Source: Chondrosia reniformis
Lineage: Eukaryota; Porifera; Demospongiae; Chondrillida; Chondrillidae
Length of the DNA stretch: 64,000 bases
Direction of reading: 5' to 3'
NCBI GenBank assembly: GCA_947172415.1
Contig: OX359189.1
Location: forward strand, 7,640,501 to 7,704,500
The notes beneath the pieces are model-generated. The model did no database searches. It was not told the origin of the DNA and was given only the letters and a program-made list of their open reading frames with translations. Positions 61,972 through 64,000 of the stretch are shown in pieces. The translations under genes were made by a program, and so were the position numbers. Each line of letters opens with the position of its first letter. Position 1 is the stretch's first letter.

Positions 61972-63285
61972 TTAGTCAAAAACAGATTCTTTTCCTAAAA
62001 GGTTTGCCAGTTTCTGGTTAAAAGGAGCAAAAAATTGCTTAAGGAGGCGTACTGTTTTGTCAGCCACGTAAGAATACTCGTTATTATCTTTGTGAAGAAA
62101 AGAAACAGAATTTGCCCTGCTACTGGCCATGGCTTGAAGGCTGGCAAGTTTCTGAGGTGTTAAAGGAGACATGTCTAAAAAGGAAAACATTTTGTGTACA
62201 AGGGGAATTGGAGACTCCAATAATTCTTTGTTTGTAAACACAAAAAACTGTTCTGGAGGAAAGTACTTCATCCAAAATGAAAGTGACAAAAAGGGGACAC
62301 TAAACTCCATAGAAAATATCCCACATTCTCGTCTCCGTAGCCATTTTTGGCGAAATTGCGTAAGAAGACACATCGTATCATTTCCATAGTAGGATATACA
62401 ACCATTATAAGCTCTGATGTTGTCTTCGACCACGATATGAAGCCTTTCCATTTCAGTCTCGACATCTTTTTCAGAATTATATACTTTGCATTTACTTCTT
62501 TGGTAGTAAAACTGTGACCGTACAACGTCAATAGGGTCTCGTACAACAACTATAAATTTAGTGTTTGGAAGCAGCTCTCTATACAACCTAGGTAGTCCAT
62601 CAATTGGGGTCTTGTTTGAAGCAATCCCATAAGGTCTTAAAAACATGGTTGTCGGTGTACCATCTCCTGTTATTGCCTCGCTTGGCTCGTCACGAATCTT
62701 TGTTACAGCTTTATCGAAGTGATTTAAGTAGTTTGTGATATTTTGAATAGGAGGAAATATATATTTGTAACTACCTATGTTTACTTCTTTACCTCTTGGA
62801 AAAGCGAAATCTTGATGCGTTGACAAAATCTTCCATACCTTTGAAGAACCACACTTTGGTATTCCGAGAAGTATAAAGTATGGCAAGCAGTTTAATAGAG
62901 TTGAATTTGTCCATGGACCTCTTATTCCATACCAGCAGGGATTTTTAAACGTCGGAAGGAATTTATTTGGAATTACTTGCCTCAAAGTTTCTAACAGATT
63001 GTTTAGGTTTTCTAACTGCTCTGTAGTTGTAGCAAAGGGGTTTGGTGTTGCACTAGCCATAGCCTTGTAGGAATCCAATTTCTCTCCGGCGTTAACGGTA
63101 GCAATTTCAGACTGTTCTGAAACTAGAGGTACTAGATTAACCTTCTGATTGAATAGTAAAAGTTTTCTTGAAACGAAATTCTGATTCACGAAAGACCAAC
63201 TGCAAAATAAGAAAATAGCAGCAAGGGAGACAATAAATGTGCGAGTAGCACGCCTACGACTCTGCCAACAAGTGAATTTCGTCAT
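61972..63285 (-). CDS. Golgi carbohydrate sulfotransferase (CHST15-like), intact copy
   Basis: One exon of 438 codons, 437 residues. Type II membrane protein: short basic cytoplasmic end (MTKFTCWQSRRRATR), one transmembrane helix (about 17-33, FIVSLAAIFLFCSWSF), lumenal stem, then the catalytic domain. The 5'-phosphosulfate loop is LGIPKCGSSKVWKIL and the 3'-phosphate motif is FIVVVRDPIDVVRSQFYYQ, so it should transfer sulfate from PAPS to a carbohydrate. Overall pattern is nearest the GalNAc-4-sulfate 6-sulfotransferase (CHST15) group; the exact acceptor cannot be read from sequence. Several NxS/T sites are present in the lumenal part. The end is LLKQFFAPFNQKLANLLGKE then SVFD. A near-identical disrupted copy lies upstream, showing very recent duplication. 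Confidence 0.88.
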   Translation of the reverse strand: MTKFTCWQSRRRATRTFIVSLAAIFLFCSWSFVNQNFVSRKLLLFNQKVNLVPLVSEQSEIATVNAGEKLDSYKAMASATPNPFATTTEQLENLNNLLETLRQVIPNKFLPTFKNPCWYGIRGPWTNSTLLNCLPYFILLGIPKCGSSKVWKILSTHQDFAFPRGKEVNIGSYKYIFPPIQNITNYLNHFDKAVTKIRDEPSEAITGDGTPTTMFLRPYGIASNKTPIDGLPRLYRELLPNTKFIVVVRDPIDVVRSQFYYQRSKCKVYNSEKDVETEMERLHIVVEDNIRAYNGCISYYGNDTMCLLTQFRQKWLRRRECGIFSMEFSVPFLSLSFWMKYFPPEQFFVFTNKELLESPIPLVHKMFSFLDMSPLTPQKLASLQAMASSRANSVSFLHKDNNEYSYVADKTVRLLKQFFAPFNQKLANLLGKESVFD

Positions 63286-64000
63286 TACAAGAGCTAGGTA
63301 TAATATTGAATGAAGTATTTCTTTGTCTCTTTGTCAATTGAACACCTATATGTAAGCCCCGCCAGTAGAAAATAGAAGCCAGTAGTAGCCAATAGAAAAT
63401 AGCCAGTAGAACCCTTATATTGTTTTCATTTGCCGATTACGTTGTACGGCTTCATGTTACGGAAAGATATATTATTTTTATTATTATTATTATTATTATT
63501 TAACGTGCCACATGCATAGCACTAGGACAGACTGTCCTATGAGGCACACACCAATACATCATGACAAATAAATCAGTTCAACAAAACATCAAGTCATCAA
63601 TCAAAAAGGTCAACTAAATCTAGCAGTCCACATCTTCAAAATAATCTTAAGGATTGAGTGATGCTTGCATCCTTGATCCAGAATGGCAAATAGTTTATCA
63701 TCATCAGTCATCAAATCAAACCCCAGTGCTACCCGTGACAAAGACTGAAAAAGGTCCACCCGCTCATCCTTCCATCTCTCGCACTCCAGCAGCCAATGTT
63801 GTACATCTTCCACCTTCCCCAAATCACATATATATATATATAATACGGGTTCATGCGCAACTATTATAACACTTATTTTATACGTCGATATATGTATAAT
63901 ACGAGTTCATACGTAACTATTGTTACACTTAATTTATACGTCAATACATCGTTTTTGCAAATGGCGGCGTTCAGGAAGCTTTAGTTAACGAAGCTTTTCC
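63286..64000. other. 5' flank of sulfotransferase copy 2, interrupted by a retroelement
   Basis: The flank repeats that of copy 1 (about 60170-60250 and 60465-60700), including the words cgattacgttgtacggcttc and gcgcaactattataacac. Copy 2 lacks about 200 bases of the copy 1 flank (around 60257-60465). It carries an extra insertion at about 63473-63830. The flank continues past the window's end. Confidence 0.75.
63473..63830 (-). mobile_element. 5'-truncated non-LTR retrotransposon fragment
   Basis: Absent from the otherwise matching flank of copy 1, which reads cggaaagatatatataatac straight through. On the minus strand an open frame at 63822-63610 encodes EDVQHWLLECERWKDERVDL and a Trp-containing end. 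This resembles the zinc-site tail found after LINE reverse transcriptases (ED..H.L..C). It is followed by a 3' segment and an (ATA)n tail near 63473-63500. The rest of the element is missing, as usual for truncated LINE insertions. Confidence 0.7.

Noticed and set aside
1-64000. CRISPR arrays, operons, bacterial promoters or ribosome-binding sites
   Set aside because: The window is intron-bearing eukaryotic DNA; none of these is present.

Overview
The window looks like nuclear DNA of a demosponge, most like Amphimedon. This is inferred from AT-rich DNA, compact multi-exon genes with short GT-AG introns, animal-type proteins (ETS factors, POFUT1, Ig/FN3 and sushi receptors, P2X7-like domain) and abundant TACGTACGTA-type motifs. 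It is not bacterial: no operons, and nearly every gene needs splicing. Exon models were built by hand from splice sites, reading phase and recognised family sequence. Every complete model closes in frame, but no transcript was available to confirm them.

Layout. (1) 0.36-5.65 kb, +: 3' part of an Ig/FN3 single-pass receptor, with further candidate tail exons to 6.27 kb. (2) 6.3-11.9 kb: mostly gene-poor DNA with decayed coding-like stretches and a truncated FN3/transmembrane fragment on the minus strand. (3) 11.9-19.6 kb, -: kynureninase, then PEX19. PEX19 is head-to-head with (4) 19.9-28.2 kb, +: LRRC58-like gene, then POFUT1. (5) 28.7-36.8 kb, +: Pointed+ETS factor, tail-to-tail with a second ETS gene at 40.3-42.2 kb, -. 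(6) 44.6-49.7 kb, +: membrane receptor with an IgGFc-binding-type N-terminus, four sushi domains and a long acidic tail. (7) 49.96-50.90 kb, -: a tiny gene encoding only a Pointed domain, head-to-head with (8) 51.16-54.98 kb, +: RNA polymerase III second-largest subunit. (9) 55.0-64.0 kb: a recently multiplied sulfotransferase locus. One copy is split by a 3.4-kb DNA transposon, one is an internally deleted remnant, and one is intact.

Three points stand out. The window holds two ETS genes and a stand-alone Pointed-domain gene that recalls the fly ETS regulator Mae/EDL. The transposon has THAP-transposase and P2X7-like genes, TTAA duplications and 18-bp inverted ends, and fits the Kolobok superfamily; the intact sulfotransferase paralogue supplies its exact empty site. 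Two unusual receptors have cytoplasmic tails that look built for signalling. The remaining genes (PEX19, kynureninase, POFUT1, POLR3B, LRRC58-like) are conserved housekeeping or Notch-pathway genes with no evident functional link to one another.
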